Shown here: positions 36,176 to 44,332 of the stretch, in pieces
Layout of the letters: the number at the start of each line of letters is the position of its first letter
Numbering within the stretch: position 1 is the first letter of the stretch
NCBI GenBank assembly: GCA_040220455.1
Contig: JAVJUS010000044.1
Span: 62,001 to 126,000 of the forward strand
Reading direction: 5' to 3'
DNA from: JAVJUS01 sp040220455
GTDB taxonomy: Bacteria > Pseudomonadota > Alphaproteobacteria > DSM-16000 > Inquilinaceae
Length of the DNA stretch: 64,000 bases
Translations under genes and position numbers: made by a program
The notes under the pieces: model-generated
Databases searched by the model: none
Told to the model about the DNA's origin: nothing
What the model saw: the letters and a program-made list of their open reading frames with translations, nothing else

Positions 36176-37081
36176 TCAATAGCGGCCGAGAAATGCGGCC
36201 AGAGAGAGGCCGTAGGCGCGCCAGGGCGGGGCCTGACCGACTCGGCCGTCGAAGGGGTCGTGGCCGGCCGCCGCCAGGCGCGTGAGATGCCCTTCGGCCA
36301 GCCGCGCGGTCAGCAACCCCGGCACCGCGGCCCGTGGGATCCCGCCGCGCAGCCGCCGCGCCCGGGCCAGATGGTCGCGGGCGCGCGCGGCCAGACGCTC
36401 GATCGCCGCCGCGAGCGCCGGCGAGCTCCGCAACTCGAAGAGATCGCCGCGGTCGACCCCGGTCTCCGCAATCAGGTCTTCGGGCAGCGCCGTGCGCCGG
36501 AAACGGGCCTGGAACGGCACGGCGCGGGCGATCCCGGTCAGCGCGAAGGCGGTGCCGACGGCCTCGCCCGCCTCCCGCGCCTCGGGCGTGTCGGCGCCGA
36601 GAACGCGCAGCCCGGCCACCACCAGGGGGGCGCCGGTCTCCCGGGCGTAGGCCTCGAGCTCGTCCAGCGTCGCGAAGGGCCGTTCGTCGATCTCCAGGTC
36701 GCGCTCGCGTGCATCGATCAGGCTGTCGAGCGGCGCCCGGTCCAGGCCGTAACGCGCCGCCGCGGCGGACAATGGCTCGACCACCTCGTGGCGCCGCGGC
36801 GCCCGGGCACCCTGCCCGCCTTCCGCTCCGGCCGAGCCCTCCCCGTCGGCCGGCGCCCCGAAGACGCCGTTCAGGGTCTCCCGCCACCACTGCAGGCGGA
36901 TCTGGCCGAGCATGGGCTCGGAGACGGCCTCGCGCGTCTTGGCGATCTCGATATTGAAGGCCGCGAGCGCGAACAGCGCTTCACGCCGCTCCGGCGGGGC
37001 GAACAGGGCCGCCAGGTAGCGGTCCGGATCGTAGCGGCGGGCCAGCCGTCCGCAGGCCGACAACTTGTCCTCGACGCTCAT
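36176..37081 (-). CDS. Squalene/phytoene synthase-fold protein, NDUFAF6-like
   Basis: 301 residues from the ATG at 37081 (GGAG six bases upstream; an upstream start would add an unlikely leader). The fold matches trans-isoprenyl diphosphate synthases, but the first Asp-rich motif is replaced: FALAAFNIEIAKTREAVSEPMLGQIRLQWWRETL (about 37-70) is almost exactly the pattern of mitochondrial NDUFAF6, a respiratory complex I assembly factor. True phytoene synthases have a DxxxD there. It is therefore more likely an assembly factor than a carotenoid enzyme. Its position near secDF and the Mth938-type gene supports this. Confidence 0.8.
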   Translation of the reverse strand: MSVEDKLSACGRLARRYDPDRYLAALFAPPERREALFALAAFNIEIAKTREAVSEPMLGQIRLQWWRETLNGVFGAPADGEGSAGAEGGQGARAPRRHEVVEPLSAAAARYGLDRAPLDSLIDARERDLEIDERPFATLDELEAYARETGAPLVVAGLRVLGADTPEAREAGEAVGTAFALTGIARAVPFQARFRRTALPEDLIAETGVDRGDLFELRSSPALAAAIERLAARARDHLARARRLRGGIPRAAVPGLLTARLAEGHLTRLAAAGHDPFDGRVGQAPPWRAYGLSLAAFLGRY

Positions 37082-37335
37082 CCCGTCTCCAGGGTCACGG
37101 GGCCTCGCGCTCGCCCCGGAGATGTGGCGGCGCAGCACCGCCTCGTCCAGCGTGCGCCCTGCCCATGGCGCCGCAAAGGCCGGTTTTCGCCCGCCGGGAC
37201 TTGCGCGCCCTTCACATCGCCGCTACCCACGACCATCTCGAATGAACCCTGCGCAGGGTCGTCCGTCCGCGATCGGCCCGGCTTCTCGTGAAGACAGCGC
37301 GATCAATCGCCCACCCAACCTCAAAGAGGCACAAC
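37082..37335 (+). promoter_or_regulatory. Divergent control region with a 14-base palindrome upstream of sodB
   Basis: The perfect palindrome ACCCTGCGCAGGGT lies at 37246-37259, 77 bases before the sodB start and 165 bases from the NDUFAF6-like start. A short CCTC-AAA-GAGG hairpin overlaps the sodB ribosome site AGAGG. No convincing sigma-70 hexamers were found. The palindrome may be the operator of an oxidative- or metal-stress regulator; it does not resemble a Fur box. Confidence 0.4.
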
Positions 37336-37938
37336 ATGGCGTTCGAACTTCCCGATCTTCCCTACGGCTACGATTCGCTGGCGCCGTACATGTCGCGGGA
37401 GACGCTGGAGTATCACCACGACAAGCACCACAATACCTACGTCACCACGCTGAACAAGCTGGTCGAGGGGACGGAATTCGCCGGCAAGGGGCTCGAGGAC
37501 ATCGTCAAGGGCAGCTTCGGCGATGCCTCCAAGCAGGCGATCTTCAACAACGCCGGCCAGGCCTGGAACCACAACCACTTCTGGAACTGGATGAAGCCGA
37601 ACGGCGGCGGCTCGATCCCGGGTGAGCTCGAGAAGAAGCTCGTCGAGGATTTCGGCAGCATCGACAAGTTCAAGGAGGAGTTCACCCAGGCCGGCGTCAC
37701 CCAGTTCGGCAGCGGCTGGTGCTGGCTGGTGCTCGATGGCGGCAAGCTCAAGGTCACCAAGACGCCGAACGCGGAAAACCCGCTGGCCCACGGTCAGACG
37801 ACCCTGCTCGGCTGCGACGTCTGGGAGCACAGCTACTACCTGGACTACCGCAACCGGCGGCCGGACTACCTCAAGGCCTTCCTCGACAGCCTGGTCAACT
37901 GGGAGTACGTCGCGGAGCTTTATTCCAAGGCGGCGTGA
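37336..37938 (+). CDS. sodB: Iron superoxide dismutase
   Basis: 200-residue cytosolic enzyme dismutating superoxide to oxygen and hydrogen peroxide. Metal ligands: His27 (EYHHDKHH), His79 (AWNHNHFW), Asp161 and His165 (DVWEHSYYLDY). Gln75 in NNAGQAWNH, with no Gln in the later Mn-type position, marks the iron form. The ATG at 37336 has AGAGG seven bases upstream; an earlier frame start lacks one. It sits opposite in strand to its neighbours, between two genes that are usually adjacent to secDF, and has its own strong terminator. Confidence 0.96.
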   Translation: MAFELPDLPYGYDSLAPYMSRETLEYHHDKHHNTYVTTLNKLVEGTEFAGKGLEDIVKGSFGDASKQAIFNNAGQAWNHNHFWNWMKPNGGGSIPGELEKKLVEDFGSIDKFKEEFTQAGVTQFGSGWCWLVLDGGKLKVTKTPNAENPLAHGQTTLLGCDVWEHSYYLDYRNRRPDYLKAFLDSLVNWEYVAELYSKAA

Positions 37939-37947
37939 CGCGCCCGA

Positions 37948-37985
37948 CAGGATCGAGCCGGAAAAGCAGGATCGAGCCGGAAAAG
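37948..37985. repeat. 19-base tandem duplication before the sodB terminator
   Basis: CAGGATCGAGCCGGAAAAG occurs twice in direct succession (37948-37966, 37967-37985). The second copy runs into the terminator stem, so the duplication moved the stem 19 bases downstream. Confidence 0.8.
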
Positions 37986-38006
37986 GGGGCCTCGCGCCCC
38001 CTTTTT
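37981..38006 (+). terminator. Intrinsic terminator of sodB
   Basis: AAAAGGGGGC, loop CTCGC, GCCCCCTTTTT: a six-pair GC stem continued by A-T pairs, ending in five T. It is the clearest rho-independent terminator in the window and ends transcription toward the convergent Mth938-type gene. Confidence 0.9.
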
Positions 38007-38162
38007 CGTGGGCCAACCACGGTCCCGGCGTCGGTCGCCCACCGCGCAGCGGTGCGCGACGGCACGGACTGCCGGCTTCGGGCAACGCCGGGCCACGTGC
38101 TGCTGCCGTGCGATGCGTCGAGCGCAGTCGCCCGAGGGGCTGCCCGTACTCCGCGATCAGAC

Positions 38163-38537
38163 CTACACCGCGATCAGGGCGGCCGCGACGCGGCGGTGTT
38201 CGGACAGGAGGACGTTGTAGGTCCGGCACGCGGCGCCGGTATCCATGGGCTCGACGGCAATACCGATTTCGCGCAGGTGCGCCTTGAGCGCGGCAGGCAC
38301 CAGGGTCATGCGCTCGCCGCAGCCGAGCAGCAGGATCTCGATCGGCGGGTCGGTGGCCGTGACCGGAGAGAGGATCTCGGGGCCCAGGCCGTCCATCGTC
38401 GTGACGGGCCAGGATTCGGTCCGGTCGGGCAGGACGAGGACCGAGCCCTCGATCCGCTCGCCACTGACGCGAAAGCCGCCGTCGCCGTAACTGTCGATGA
38501 TCGGCCGCTCGCCGGGGCGAATCGCCGCCACTTCCAT
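38163..38537 (-). CDS. Mth938/DUF498 domain protein (NDUFAF3 homologue)
   Basis: 124 residues from the ATG at 38537, which follows GGGAGG. A compact alpha/beta protein of the Mth938-like family (ISPVTATDPPIEILLLGCGERM, LREIGIAVEPMDTGAACRTYNVLLSEHRRVAAALI). Human NDUFAF3, a complex I assembly factor, belongs to this family; its bacterial relatives often lie next to secDF. Here it is 55 bases downstream of secF on the same strand and probably in the same transcript. The molecular activity is unknown. Confidence 0.85.
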   Translation of the reverse strand: MEVAAIRPGERPIIDSYGDGGFRVSGERIEGSVLVLPDRTESWPVTTMDGLGPEILSPVTATDPPIEILLLGCGERMTLVPAALKAHLREIGIAVEPMDTGAACRTYNVLLSEHRRVAAALIAV

Positions 38538-38592
38538 CAACGCCTCCCGGCCTGACCTCCCGCCCATGGGATCGGCCGGCCCTTACCCGAAC

Positions 38593-39543
38593 TCAGCTCG
38601 CCGCGTCGCCCTGCTGAGCCGGATCGGGCGCCGCATCGGCCGCCTTTTCTTCCGTCCGGCGCGGATTGAGGTAGTAGAGGATCGGCACGCCGATGAACAC
38701 GCTCGAATAGGTGCCGATGAGGATGCCCCAGATCAAAGCGAAGGCGAAATCGCGGATCACCGCCCCGCCGAAGATGTAGAGCGCCACCAGCGCGATCAGC
38801 GTGGTGACGGAGGTCATCACGGTCCGCGACAGCGTCTCGTTGATCGAGCGGTTGAGCACCTCGCCCAGCGTCGCCTTCTTGTAGCGGCGCAGGTTCTCGC
38901 GCACCCGGTCGAAGACGACCACGGTGTCGTTGATCGAGTAGCCGGCGATGGTTAGCAGCGCCGCGACGGTGGCTAGGTTGAACTCGTGCTGGATGAGCGC
39001 GAACAGCCCGATCGTCGAGACCACGTCATGTACCAGCGCGACGACCGCACACAGCCCGAACTGCCACTCGAAGCGGAACCAGATGTAGATCAGGATCGCG
39101 CCGACCGCGAGGACGACCGCGAGCGTCCCGGCCTCGATCAGCTCCTGCCCGACGGTCGGGCCGACGAATTCCGTGCGCCGGTACTCGACGCTGTCGCCCA
39201 ATATCTCCTTGACCCGGTCGATCGCCGCGATCTGCGCCTCCTCCTCGCCCTCCTGGCGCTGGATGCGGATCAGCACGTCCCGGTCGGTGCCGAATTCCTG
39301 AAGGCTTACCTCGCCGAGGCCGATGCCCGTGAGGGATTGGCGCATCTGCGAGATGTCGGCCGGCTGCTCGGTGCGGACCTCCATGAGGATGCCGCCGCGG
39401 AAGTCGATGCCGAAATTGAGACCCATGACCAGCGTCAGGAGGATCGACGCGACGACCAGCAGCCCCGAAAGCCCGAAGGCGATCCGGTGCTTGCCGACGA
39501 AATCGATCCGCGTGTTCGACGGGATCAGGCGCAGCGGGCGCAT
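38593..39543 (-). CDS. secF: Protein translocase subunit SecF
   Basis: 316-residue inner-membrane partner of SecD in the proton-driven accessory complex of the Sec translocon. About six membrane helices, with GIDFRGG (45-51) after the first, a periplasmic P4 domain (about 52-130), VSTIGLFAL, and TIAGYSINDTVVVFDRVREN in the proton-path region. The last 25 residues are a charged Ala-rich tail. It lies 40 bases after secD. Confidence 0.97.
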   Translation of the reverse strand: MRPLRLIPSNTRIDFVGKHRIAFGLSGLLVVASILLTLVMGLNFGIDFRGGILMEVRTEQPADISQMRQSLTGIGLGEVSLQEFGTDRDVLIRIQRQEGEEEAQIAAIDRVKEILGDSVEYRRTEFVGPTVGQELIEAGTLAVVLAVGAILIYIWFRFEWQFGLCAVVALVHDVVSTIGLFALIQHEFNLATVAALLTIAGYSINDTVVVFDRVRENLRRYKKATLGEVLNRSINETLSRTVMTSVTTLIALVALYIFGGAVIRDFAFALIWGILIGTYSSVFIGVPILYYLNPRRTEEKAADAAPDPAQQGDAAS

Positions 39544-39583
39544 GAGCGGTTCCTTCCCTCCATGGGGTCGGGTCGCGGCCGGG

Positions 39584-41173
39584 TCAGATCGGTACGGCCT
39601 TGGGACGCCGGCGGCGCAGCCAGGTGACCACCAGCAGACGCGTGACCATGATCGCCGTGAACATCGAGCTGACGATGCCGATCGACAGCGTGACGGCGAA
39701 GCCCTTGATCGGGCCCGAGCCGAAGGCGAAGAGCAGCAGCGCCGCGATCAGCGTCGTCACGTTGGCGTCGACGATGGTCGTCAGCGCCCGGCTGTAGCCG
39801 GCATCGATGGCCGAGATCGGACTTCGCCCGTTTCTTATCTCCTCGCGGATACGCTCGAAGATGAGCACGTTGGCGTCGACCGCCATGCCGACGGTCAGCA
39901 CGATGCCTGCGATGCCGGGCAGCGTGAGCGTCGCCTGCAGGCTCGACAGCACGGCGAGGATGAGGGCGAGGTTGAAGATCAGGGCGATGTTGGCGAAGAC
40001 GCCGAACAGCCCGTAGCACAAGGCCATGAAGACGATCACGCCGATGAAGCCGATGACCGAGGCGGCCTTCCCGGCGGAAATGCTGTCGGCGCCCAGCCCC
40101 GGGCCGACCGTGCGCTCCTCCAGCACGGTCAGCGGCGCCGGCAGGGCGCCGGCGCGCAGCAGCAGCGCCAGATCGTTGGCGCTCTCGACCGTGAAACCGC
40201 CCTCGATCACGCCGCTGCCGCCCAGGATGGGCGAACGGATGACCGGCGCGCTGATGACCTCGCTGTCGAGCACGATGGCGAGCCGTTGCCCGACACTCTC
40301 GCTGGTCACGTCGCCGAAGCGCCGGCCGCCGGCCGAATCGAAGCTGAAGCTGACGACCGGCTGGCCCTGCTGGAAGGTCGGCTGGGCATCGGTCAGCGCC
40401 TCGCCGGAGACCATGACCCGGCGCCGTACCACGTAGTCCTGAACCGGTTCCCCATCGGGCCCGACCTCCCGGCTCGGCAGCAGGACCGAGCCCGGCGGCA
40501 GGTTGCCCGAGCGCGCCTGGGCCGGCGCCGTGTCCTCGTCGAGCAGGTGGAAGGTCAGCCGCGCCGTCTGGCCCAGCAGGTCCTTGACCCGCTCCGGATC
40601 GCTGACGCCCGGGAGCTGGACGACGATGCGGTTCGGACCCTGGCGCTGGATCAACGGCTCGTTCGTGCCCAGCTCGTCGATGCGCCGGCGCACGATCTCG
40701 ATCGACTGCGCGACGGCGTTGTTCTGGAGCTCGAGCAGCGCGTCCTCGCTGAAACGGGCCGTGACCCGGTTCTGCTCGTCGATCTCGACCGTCAGGTCTT
40801 CGTCCAGGTCACGCGCGATCTCCAGAGCGCGCTCGGCGTCGGCCGGCTCGCGCAGGGTGAAGGTGACCGCTTCGCCCTGGACGCCCAGCTCGGTGTAGCC
40901 GATCCGCTCCGAGCGCAGCTCGGTGCGCAGGCCGTCGACCAGCGATGTCAGCCGCTCCTGCACGACCGCGTCGACCTCCACGCGCAGCAGCAGGTGCGAC
41001 CCGCCCTGCAGATCGAGGCCGAGATTGACCTGCTGGACCGGCAGCCAGCGCGGCAGCGTCTCCGCCCAGCCGCGCACCGTGTCCCGGGGAAGCAGGTTGG
41101 GTGCCGCGTAGACCACGCCCAGGGCGCAGATCACCAGCACCAGCACGATCTTCCACTTCGCGAAATGGACCAT
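39584..41173 (-). CDS. secD: Protein translocase subunit SecD
   Basis: 529 residues. First helix (KIVLVLVICALGVVYAAPN), then LGLDLQGGSHLLL (51-63), the large periplasmic P1 domain, and five C-terminal membrane helices with GLGADSISAGKAASVIGF and LTVGMAVDANVLIFERIREE. SecD uses the proton gradient to pull exported proteins out of SecYEG on the periplasmic side. It sits 67 bases downstream of yajC, as in most bacteria. Confidence 0.97.
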   Translation of the reverse strand: MVHFAKWKIVLVLVICALGVVYAAPNLLPRDTVRGWAETLPRWLPVQQVNLGLDLQGGSHLLLRVEVDAVVQERLTSLVDGLRTELRSERIGYTELGVQGEAVTFTLREPADAERALEIARDLDEDLTVEIDEQNRVTARFSEDALLELQNNAVAQSIEIVRRRIDELGTNEPLIQRQGPNRIVVQLPGVSDPERVKDLLGQTARLTFHLLDEDTAPAQARSGNLPPGSVLLPSREVGPDGEPVQDYVVRRRVMVSGEALTDAQPTFQQGQPVVSFSFDSAGGRRFGDVTSESVGQRLAIVLDSEVISAPVIRSPILGGSGVIEGGFTVESANDLALLLRAGALPAPLTVLEERTVGPGLGADSISAGKAASVIGFIGVIVFMALCYGLFGVFANIALIFNLALILAVLSSLQATLTLPGIAGIVLTVGMAVDANVLIFERIREEIRNGRSPISAIDAGYSRALTTIVDANVTTLIAALLLFAFGSGPIKGFAVTLSIGIVSSMFTAIMVTRLLVVTWLRRRRPKAVPI

Positions 41174-41240
41174 CGGGCCCTCCGGGCGGTCGGCGCGGCG
41201 GCCGGCGGGACCGTCGGCGCCGCCCCACGCCCCCTAGCTG

Positions 41241-41681
41241 CTATTTACGCCCGAGCAGGCCGCCGATTCCGCCGAAGCCGCCCTTCTTTGCGGCGTCCTG
41301 ACCCTGGGCCGGGCCGCCCGCGGCGCCCGATCCGCCGCCTTCGCCCTCGTCCTTGCCACCCTTGGCCGGCTCGGTCTTGGCCAGCACCGTGGTAACGGTG
41401 GAGCGCAGCACCTTGACCCGGACGCCCTCGGCGATGTCGACCGTCAGCTCGTCGTCGCCGCCGATCTTGTGGATCGTCCCGATGATGCCGCCGCCGGTGA
41501 CGACACGGTCGCCACGCCGCAGATTGGCGAGCATCTCCCGGTGGTCCTTCATCCGCTTCTGCTGCGGGCGGATCAGCAGGAAGTAGAAGACCACGAAGAT
41601 CAGGATCAGCGGCAGCAGCGAGACGAACAGATCGCCGCCGCCACCGGCCGCGCCCTGGGCATAGGCGGGAGAGATGAACAT
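41241..41681 (-). CDS. yajC: Preprotein translocase subunit YajC
   Basis: 146 residues from the ATG at 41681, after GAGGAG. One membrane helix (about 18-38), then the conserved FLLIRPQQKRMKDHREMLANLRRGDRVVTGGGIIG. The last 45 residues are a Gly/Lys/Ala-rich low-complexity tail ending GGLLGRK, longer than in E. coli. Part of the SecDF-YajC complex. Divergent from the ATPase gene at 41802. Confidence 0.95.
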   Translation of the reverse strand: MFISPAYAQGAAGGGGDLFVSLLPLILIFVVFYFLLIRPQQKRMKDHREMLANLRRGDRVVTGGGIIGTIHKIGGDDELTVDIAEGVRVKVLRSTVTTVLAKTEPAKGGKDEGEGGGSGAAGGPAQGQDAAKKGGFGGIGGLLGRK

Positions 41682-41801
41682 CGAGCGCTCCTCGGTATCG
41701 GGCGGTAGCATCGGACGGTCCGGGCGAACGGGTCGCGACTATAGCCGCCTGAGCGCGCCACGCAATGACAACCGGACGGCCCGGGGCCGGAGGATTTCGT
41801 C

Positions 41802-42797
41802 ATGTCGGACAATTCCATCCGGCGGGCGATTGCCCTAGGCTCGGCGCACCGCGTCGGGCACCGCCCGGCGTCGTCGCGACAGTCCGGAGACGCGCCCGTG
41901 CCCTCGTCCGATCCCGCTGGCCAGGACCATCTGCTCGCCACCCTGGAGCGCATCGCCTCGGCGCTCGAGCGCGCCGCGCCGCCGGCGCCGCCGGTGGTCG
42001 GCATGGCCGCCGCCGACGCCTTCGTCTGGCACGCCGGCGAGGCCGGGAGCCCCGATCGGTTGGACCCGGTCGCGACGGTCAGCCGCATCCCCATCGCGCT
42101 GCTGCGCGGCATCGACCATCAGGCCGATATCCTGCTCGACAACACCCGCCGCTTCGCCCGGGGGCTGCCGGCGAACAATGCCCTGCTCTGGGGCGCGCGC
42201 GGCATGGGCAAGAGCTCGCTGGTCAAGGCCGCCCACGCCGAGGTCAATCGCGAATCACCCGGCGCGCTCGCCCTCGTGGAAATCCACCGCGAGGACATCG
42301 CCTCCCTGCCCCGGCTGCTCCACCGGCTGCGCGAATCCGGGCGACGGTGCCTGCTGTTCTGCGACGATCTGTCCTTCGATCAGGCCGACACGTCGTACAA
42401 GTCGCTCAAGGCGGTGCTCGACGGCGGCATCGAAGGGCGGCCGGACACGGTGCTGTTCTACGCGACCTCCAACCGCCGACACCTGATGCCGCGCGACATG
42501 ATCGAGAACGAGCAGTCGAGCGCCATCATCGCCGGCGAGGCGGTGGAGGAGAAGGTCTCGCTCAGCGACCGGTTCGGGTTGTGGCTCGGCTTCCACGCCT
42601 GCGCCCAGGACGTCTACCTGGCCATGGTCGACGGCTACGCCGACGCCTTCGGCCTGCCGACCGACCGGGAGACGCTGCACGTCGCCGCCAAGGAATGGTC
42701 GGTGACCCGGGGCAGCCGCTCTGGCCGCGTCGCCTGGCAGTTCATCCAGGACATGGCCGGACGCCTGGGCGTCCCGATCGACGTCTCGGCGCTTTAG
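41802..42797 (+). CDS. DUF815 family AAA ATPase
   Basis: 331 residues. After a poorly conserved 100-residue N-terminus come NNALLWGARGMGKSSLVKA (Walker A 131-139), CLLFCDDLSFD (Walker B), FYATSNRRHLMPRDM (sensor 1) and ALSDRFGLWLGFH-like text, all hallmarks of DUF815. The family is widespread in proteobacteria and always near yajC or nlpD in alphaproteobacteria, with no established function. The start could be as late as the GTG at 41899. Its stop codon overlaps a REP-like repeat. Confidence 0.88.
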   Translation: MSDNSIRRAIALGSAHRVGHRPASSRQSGDAPVPSSDPAGQDHLLATLERIASALERAAPPAPPVVGMAAADAFVWHAGEAGSPDRLDPVATVSRIPIALLRGIDHQADILLDNTRRFARGLPANNALLWGARGMGKSSLVKAAHAEVNRESPGALALVEIHREDIASLPRLLHRLRESGRRCLLFCDDLSFDQADTSYKSLKAVLDGGIEGRPDTVLFYATSNRRHLMPRDMIENEQSSAIIAGEAVEEKVSLSDRFGLWLGFHACAQDVYLAMVDGYADAFGLPTDRETLHVAAKEWSVTRGSRSGRVAWQFIQDMAGRLGVPIDVSAL

Positions 42798-42872
42798 GTC
42801 GGCAGAGCGAGGGGATCCCGACACGGCGCCGCCTGCCGGGATGTCGGGTTCTCTTCGTTCACCCGACCTACG
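42795..42872. repeat. REP-like inverted pair
   Basis: A left unit starting TAGGTCGGCAGAGCG at 42795 (including the stop codon of the ATPase gene) faces a right unit at 42842-42872 whose complement reads GTAGGTCGGGTGAACG and ends CCCGACA. It lies between the convergent ATPase and nlpD genes. A partial echo of the motif (GTCGACCTACGAG) follows to about 42890. Confidence 0.75.
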
Positions 42873-42889
42873 ATCCACGACCCGTCGAC

Positions 42890-44332
42890 CTACGAGCCGT
42901 CGAGATGATCGGACGGGTCCACCGCGTCGCGGCCGCGGCGCAGCTCGAAATGGAGCTGGGGCGTGGTGACGTCTCCGGTAGCGCCGACGGTGGCGATGGT
43001 CTGGCCCATGGTCACTCGGTCGCCGCGCGCCACAAGGATGCGGTCGGTATGGGCGTAGGCGGAGACCCAGTCGCCCTCGTGGCGCAGGATCACGAGGTTG
43101 CCGAAGCCGCGCAATTCGTCACCCGCATAGGCGACGACGCCGCTCTGCGCCGCGACAATCGGCGTGCCGCGCGGTGCCGCGATGTTGATGCCGTCGTTGC
43201 GGCTGCCGTCCGGCTTGGTGCCGAATCCCGACAGGATCTCGCCCGAGACCGGCCTGCGGAACCCCGTCCCGTCGAGCGGCGGCGGTTCGACCGTCGCCGG
43301 CAGGCCGGCGCGCGCCTCCCCGTCCGGCGGCGGGTTGGCGGTGGGCGCCTCGTCGGGGTCGACCGCCATGCCGGTGTCCGGCGAGGCCCAGATGCCGGTG
43401 GCCGTCGGGGCGGTTCGCTCCCCGGCGTCGGACGGGTTCTCGGCCGGAGCGGGGTCGGTTCGGGCGGCATCGGCCCGGGGGGCGTCTGCCTCGGGTGTCG
43501 GGGCCGGCGCGGCGGGCCGGTCAGGCGGCGCCGGCGGCTCGATCGGCGCGGCGGCGAGGCCGGCTACGGCGGTTGTGTCGGCCTCCGCGCCCGGGTCCCG
43601 CTCGACGGCCTCGGGTCGCCGTGTCTCCGGGATCGCCGTCGGGTCGGCGGCCGCCGGCTCGCCTGGCAGCGGTGTCGGCGCCGCCGCGGAATCCGCCGGC
43701 TCGGGCGGGCCGGGGACCGCGTGATCGTCGCCCGCCATGGGGGCCGTGCCGGTCTGGCCGGGCAACTCGCCCAGTTCCACGACGTCGACCCGGTTCGCGC
43801 CCGGCGTCGGCGTCGGCGCGGTGATCGGACCCGTGGTCCCTCCGGGCGACCCGTCCTGCCCTGTCCCGTCTCCCGCCCCGGCGACCGTCAGGGCGGCGGT
43901 CGTGCCCGGGCGCCGGGCCCCCTCGGGCAGGGCCAGGGTCTCGCCGACGAAGATCCGGTCCTGGTTGCGCACGCCGTTGAGCGACGCCACCGCGTCGCCA
44001 GACACGCCGTAGCGCGCCGCGATGACGGACAGGGAGTCGCCGCGCCGCACGACGTGGAATTCCGGGGGCGGCAGGACGAGGCGCGTGCCGGGCGGCAGGT
44101 CGAAGGGCGGGCTCAGCCCGTTGGCGGCGATCAGGGCCTGGGCGGAGACGCCGTTGGCGGCCGCGATGTCGAGCAGGTCCTGGCGGCTCTCGACGATCAC
44201 GACCCCGGGCTCGGCCGCGCGCGGCACCGGCGCCGACGGGCGGGCATTGCAGCCGGCGAGCGCCAGCGCCGTCACGAGGCCCGCGAGCGCCAGGGCCCGC
44301 GCCGGGCCCGTGACTGCGCCCCGCCCGGTCAT
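42890..44332 (-). CDS. nlpD: LysM/M23 lipoprotein, NlpD-like amidase activator
   Basis: 480 residues from the ATG that overlaps the pcm stop (ATGA). Lipobox with Cys28 (LALAGCNA). One degenerate and one good LysM domain (about 45-90 and 92-137; FHVVRRGDSLSVIAARYGVS), a 200-residue Pro/Ala-rich linker, and a C-terminal M23 domain. Two zinc ligands are replaced: the usual HxGxD reads NDGIN, and the last motif reads QLHFE. As in NlpD/EnvC, it should therefore activate cell-wall amidases at division and not cut peptides itself. The order surE-pcm-nlpD is the same as in E. coli. Confidence 0.9.
   Translation of the reverse strand: MTGRGAVTGPARALALAGLVTALALAGCNARPSAPVPRAAEPGVVIVESRQDLLDIAAANGVSAQALIAANGLSPPFDLPPGTRLVLPPPEFHVVRRGDSLSVIAARYGVSGDAVASLNGVRNQDRIFVGETLALPEGARRPGTTAALTVAGAGDGTGQDGSPGGTTGPITAPTPTPGANRVDVVELGELPGQTGTAPMAGDDHAVPGPPEPADSAAAPTPLPGEPAAADPTAIPETRRPEAVERDPGAEADTTAVAGLAAAPIEPPAPPDRPAAPAPTPEADAPRADAARTDPAPAENPSDAGERTAPTATGIWASPDTGMAVDPDEAPTANPPPDGEARAGLPATVEPPPLDGTGFRRPVSGEILSGFGTKPDGSRNDGINIAAPRGTPIVAAQSGVVAYAGDELRGFGNLVILRHEGDWVSAYAHTDRILVARGDRVTMGQTIATVGATGDVTTPQLHFELRRGRDAVDPSDHLDGS

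Noticed and set aside
36176..37081. Phytoene synthase for carotenoids
   Set aside because: The first Asp-rich motif is replaced by an NDUFAF6-like sequence, and no carotenoid or hopanoid genes are nearby.
42890..44332. Active M23 endopeptidase
   Set aside because: Two zinc-binding positions are substituted (NDGIN, QLHFE).
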